Origin: Haplomitrium mnioides
Lineage: Eukaryota > Marchantiophyta > Haplomitriopsida > Calobryales
Reading direction: 5' to 3'
Assembly: GCA_049999725.1 (NCBI GenBank)
Contig: JBNGIS010020377.1
Coordinates: 1-33,882, forward strand
Length of the DNA stretch: 33,882 nt
The notes under the pieces were generated by a model. The model was not told where the DNA came from. It saw nothing but the letters and a program-made list of their open reading frames with translations, and searched no databases. Each line of letters opens with the position of its first letter. Position 1 is the first letter of the stretch. The position numbers and the translations under genes were made by a program. This document shows positions 32,036 to 33,882 of the stretch, in pieces.

Positions 32036-32870
32036 CTACGCCTTCGCTTGAATGTCGTAATTCGTGAGATCCTGCATCGCGACCAAGGATCCTTCCGCCT
32101 CTTGGAGCTCATTTGGATCGCCTCGTGATTGCTGCTCCAAGACATGCCTCAGGTCCTCACTGTCTGCCTTCTCCTCGGTTTGTGTCTGGTAGAACCAAGT
32201 GGGGTATTCCGCCTCGTATTCAGAATAGCTCATGGATGACCACACTTGATTCGTACCCTTCTTAGCCCTCCACCTTTTCTGGCTATTGCTCTTCCGGTGA
32301 GACTTGGATTTAACTTTGGATTTTACATAACAACACTCTTCTGAGGCAGAGGTCTCCTCCTTCACCCAGACTGCTTCCACCTCCTCATACTAGGAATGCG
32401 TTTTAATTGGGCACTCATACTTCTACCCCCATGGTTCCGGGCAGTTGGGGGAAACATGTCCAGACTGGTCACAATTCCAGCACACCATAACAATTCTCTT
32501 CGGTGGTCCGGTTGCGACCCCTTCATCTGATTGTTTAGCTCTCTAAAGATTTGGCGTGAGGCTCGAAAGGAGGGTCTGCAGTACCTCCATTTTTTAGCTC
32601 AATTCCGCTAAGCAAGCCTTCTCTCCCTTGGCAGCCCTTTTGATCGTTTGTTTCCGCCTTTGCTTCTTCTTTCTCGAAGATCTCGATTCATTAGAGCTGC
32701 TACTAGAGGTGTCACTGTCACTTTCCACGGAAGATGTAGAGCTCTCTTCTGCGTCTTCATTGCTGCTTGAACCATCTAAAGAATGTCCTAACACATGCTT
32801 AGCCCGTCTTTTCCTTCTCCCATGGCCAATGCCCATTGCTCCAGTTGAGGAAAATTGTCACTCCTCCCAA
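32036..32870 (-). pseudogene. gag: Degenerate, shortened gag of element 2
   Basis: Minus-strand pieces in order: an acidic Ser-rich region with a Lys/Arg block (32594-32836), a short linker, one intact CCHC knuckle CWNCDQSGHVSPNC (32441-32482), then an acidic stretch with KSKSHRKSNSQKR and EYPTWFYQTQTEE (32036-32380). The last part parallels KGKSHRKSERR and NPKWFYLEQQN of element 1. Stops separate the pieces. The capsid domain and two of the three knuckles of element 1 are missing. The knuckle has Trp where element 1 has a TAG stop. Confidence 0.75.
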
Positions 32871-33030
32871 CTATGATATCTTGGCCTCTTCTGTCGGCCC
32901 CTCTTCCTCAACAGACTCGCACCCAGTTGCTATGTTTCTCGGAAGTAACCTTCTCGCCGGCTGACTTGAGTCTCTTGTGCACACAGTGGTCTCTCTAGTT
33001 CGGGTTGGTGTCAGGTTTTTTCAAACCCTT

Positions 33031-33049
33031 GGCCCTCCTTCTAGCGACA
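33031..33049 (-). other. Primer-binding-site-like sequence of element 2
   Basis: On the minus strand TGTCGCTAGAAGGAGGGCC, one base different from element 1, nine nt from the LTR end at 33059. Confidence 0.6.
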
Positions 33050-33058
33050 AAAAATTCA

Positions 33059-33545
33059 TGTCGCTCTCCTGTTTCGGGCCTTAACCTTTTCAGACCCTGT
33101 TTTGAGCCAAGGGAGGACGGGTTTTACGGGCTTTCAGGTTCTTTTCTAAGATGGCCCCTTGCCAGTTACCACTTTCAGACCTTAAAGACTCTTCCTCTCC
33201 TTACAAGCCTGGTATGCTTTTCTCACTCTTCTTCTTCTCACACTCAAGTCAGACATTCCACCATTCACAAGTCCACATCCATTACACCCAGGTGTGATTT
33301 GTGTGATTCTTCCGCTTTATTCATAGGACCCAATGACTTAGGCCCTGCCACCTTATTTGAGCTTGGGCAGAATGGTGTTGGTGACCTACAAAACTAAACA
33401 CTACAATAGGTTGGACTCCCCCTCTCAGGGTTGTCACAGAGCTGAAATAGATTATCCTAACTATCCTAATGCACTAAGTCCTAATCTATGCAACAGAATC
33501 AGACCAGAGAGCATTTACCGCCAGGATGCCAGACTTGTGTCAAGG
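33059..33545 (-). repeat. 5' LTR of element 2, partial (copy E)
   Basis: Collinear with the 27372-27858 end of copy D (shared CTTTCAGGTTCTTTTCT, TTCTTCTTCTCACACTCAAG and CCAGGATGCCAGACTTGTGT). Similarity stops at 33545, within a stretch that in copy D continues GATTGGACTCCCC. Confidence 0.85.
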
Positions 33546-33830
33546 TGTCAGCCGGGTGTTAAGGTACTTCATGCATATTTTTCAAAAAAATGCTTCCAAT
33601 GCACACAAACAGGGCTCAAGACATGTTGAGGAGTAAGTAAAAATAAAATAAAAAGTAATAAAACTAACCTAATTGTTGAGGGCCAAGCCAAGCCCACTAA
33701 TTTCCTAGCTATCTAACTTGGAGGACAGCTTGCCCTTGGGGGGCGTGTAGCCCTGGACTAGGTCCGTCCAGGGGCAGAGAAGGAAATGCGGTGGCCTTAC
33801 ACCCCTCTAGGGGGCTGCCTCTCGAAAGAA

Positions 33831-33882
<52 letters not shown>
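33546..33882 (+). mobile_element. Probable start of a third, nested element
   Basis: Unrelated sequence begins at the point where the LTR is broken and starts TGTCAGCCGGGTGTTAAGG, a TG terminus like that of an LTR. If it is an LTR retrotransposon, its target duplication should begin with CAAGG (33541-33545). It runs to the window end through an A-rich stretch, a C/G-rich stretch and a GA microsatellite. No coding sequence is seen. Confidence 0.5.
33835..33882. repeat. (GA)n microsatellite
   Basis: Uninterrupted GA dinucleotides, about 24 units, running off the window end. The sharp window edge may reflect an assembly break here. Confidence 0.95.

Larger units (their letters stand above)
27372..33545 (-). 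mobile_element. Non-autonomous LTR retrotransposon, element 2 (minus strand, interrupted)
   Basis: Same family as element 1, in opposite orientation: 3' LTR 27372-31297, polypurine tract 31301-31310, internal region to 33058, PBS-like site 33031-33049, then the first 487 bp of the 5' LTR, where another element interrupts it. The internal region is about 1.76 kb including a 100-N gap, shorter than element 1, and has lost the capsid part of gag. Satellite flanks the 27371 side; the other target duplication is outside the window. Confidence 0.85.

Overview
The window looks like repeat-rich heterochromatin from a plant nuclear genome. Evidence for a plant: a diverged plant-type nuclear-pore-anchor (NUA/TPR) gene fragment, and an LTR retrotransposon family with plant-style gag and protease and very long LTRs. 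The species cannot be named from the sequence. I see no intact host gene, tRNA, rRNA or CRISPR array. Two assembly gaps are present (19351-19750 and 31337-31436).

Layout. Three blocks of one AT-rich 62-bp satellite (1-3034, 6371-10157, 23967-27371; about 10.2 kb, roughly 165 monomers) are separated by GC-richer retrotransposon DNA. Monomer variants recur in the same order at multiples of 62 bp (offsets 868, about 930, about 1430 and 1861 bp), so the array has higher-order structure. The blocks appear to be pieces of one older array.

Retrotransposons. Four full or partial copies of the same 3.8-3.9 kb LTR interrupt the array, and a fifth begins near the right edge: a minus-strand fragment (3035-6370); a nearly complete plus-strand element (10158-23966) with 5' LTR, PBS, degenerate gag-protease, polypurine tract and 3' LTR, flanked by the 5-bp target duplication TGTAC; and a minus-strand element (27372-33545) with a complete 3' LTR, a shortened internal region and the start of its 5' LTR. 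The internal region codes only for Gag and an aspartic protease. No reverse transcriptase, RNase H or integrase is visible, so the family looks non-autonomous.

Nesting. The 3' LTR of the plus-strand element is broken by about 4 kb of unrelated DNA (18518-22514) that replaces 687 bp of LTR and carries host gene fragments, including the NUA-like one. The 5' LTR of the minus-strand element is interrupted at 33546 by what looks like the first bases of a third element, which runs off the window in a GA microsatellite.

Regulation. Each LTR carries a conserved TATA-like box about 600-620 bp from its 3' end, a conserved 8-bp-stem hairpin, a ~270-316 bp internal duplication and a cluster of ACGT-core (ACGTGGC) motifs of the G-box/ABRE type.
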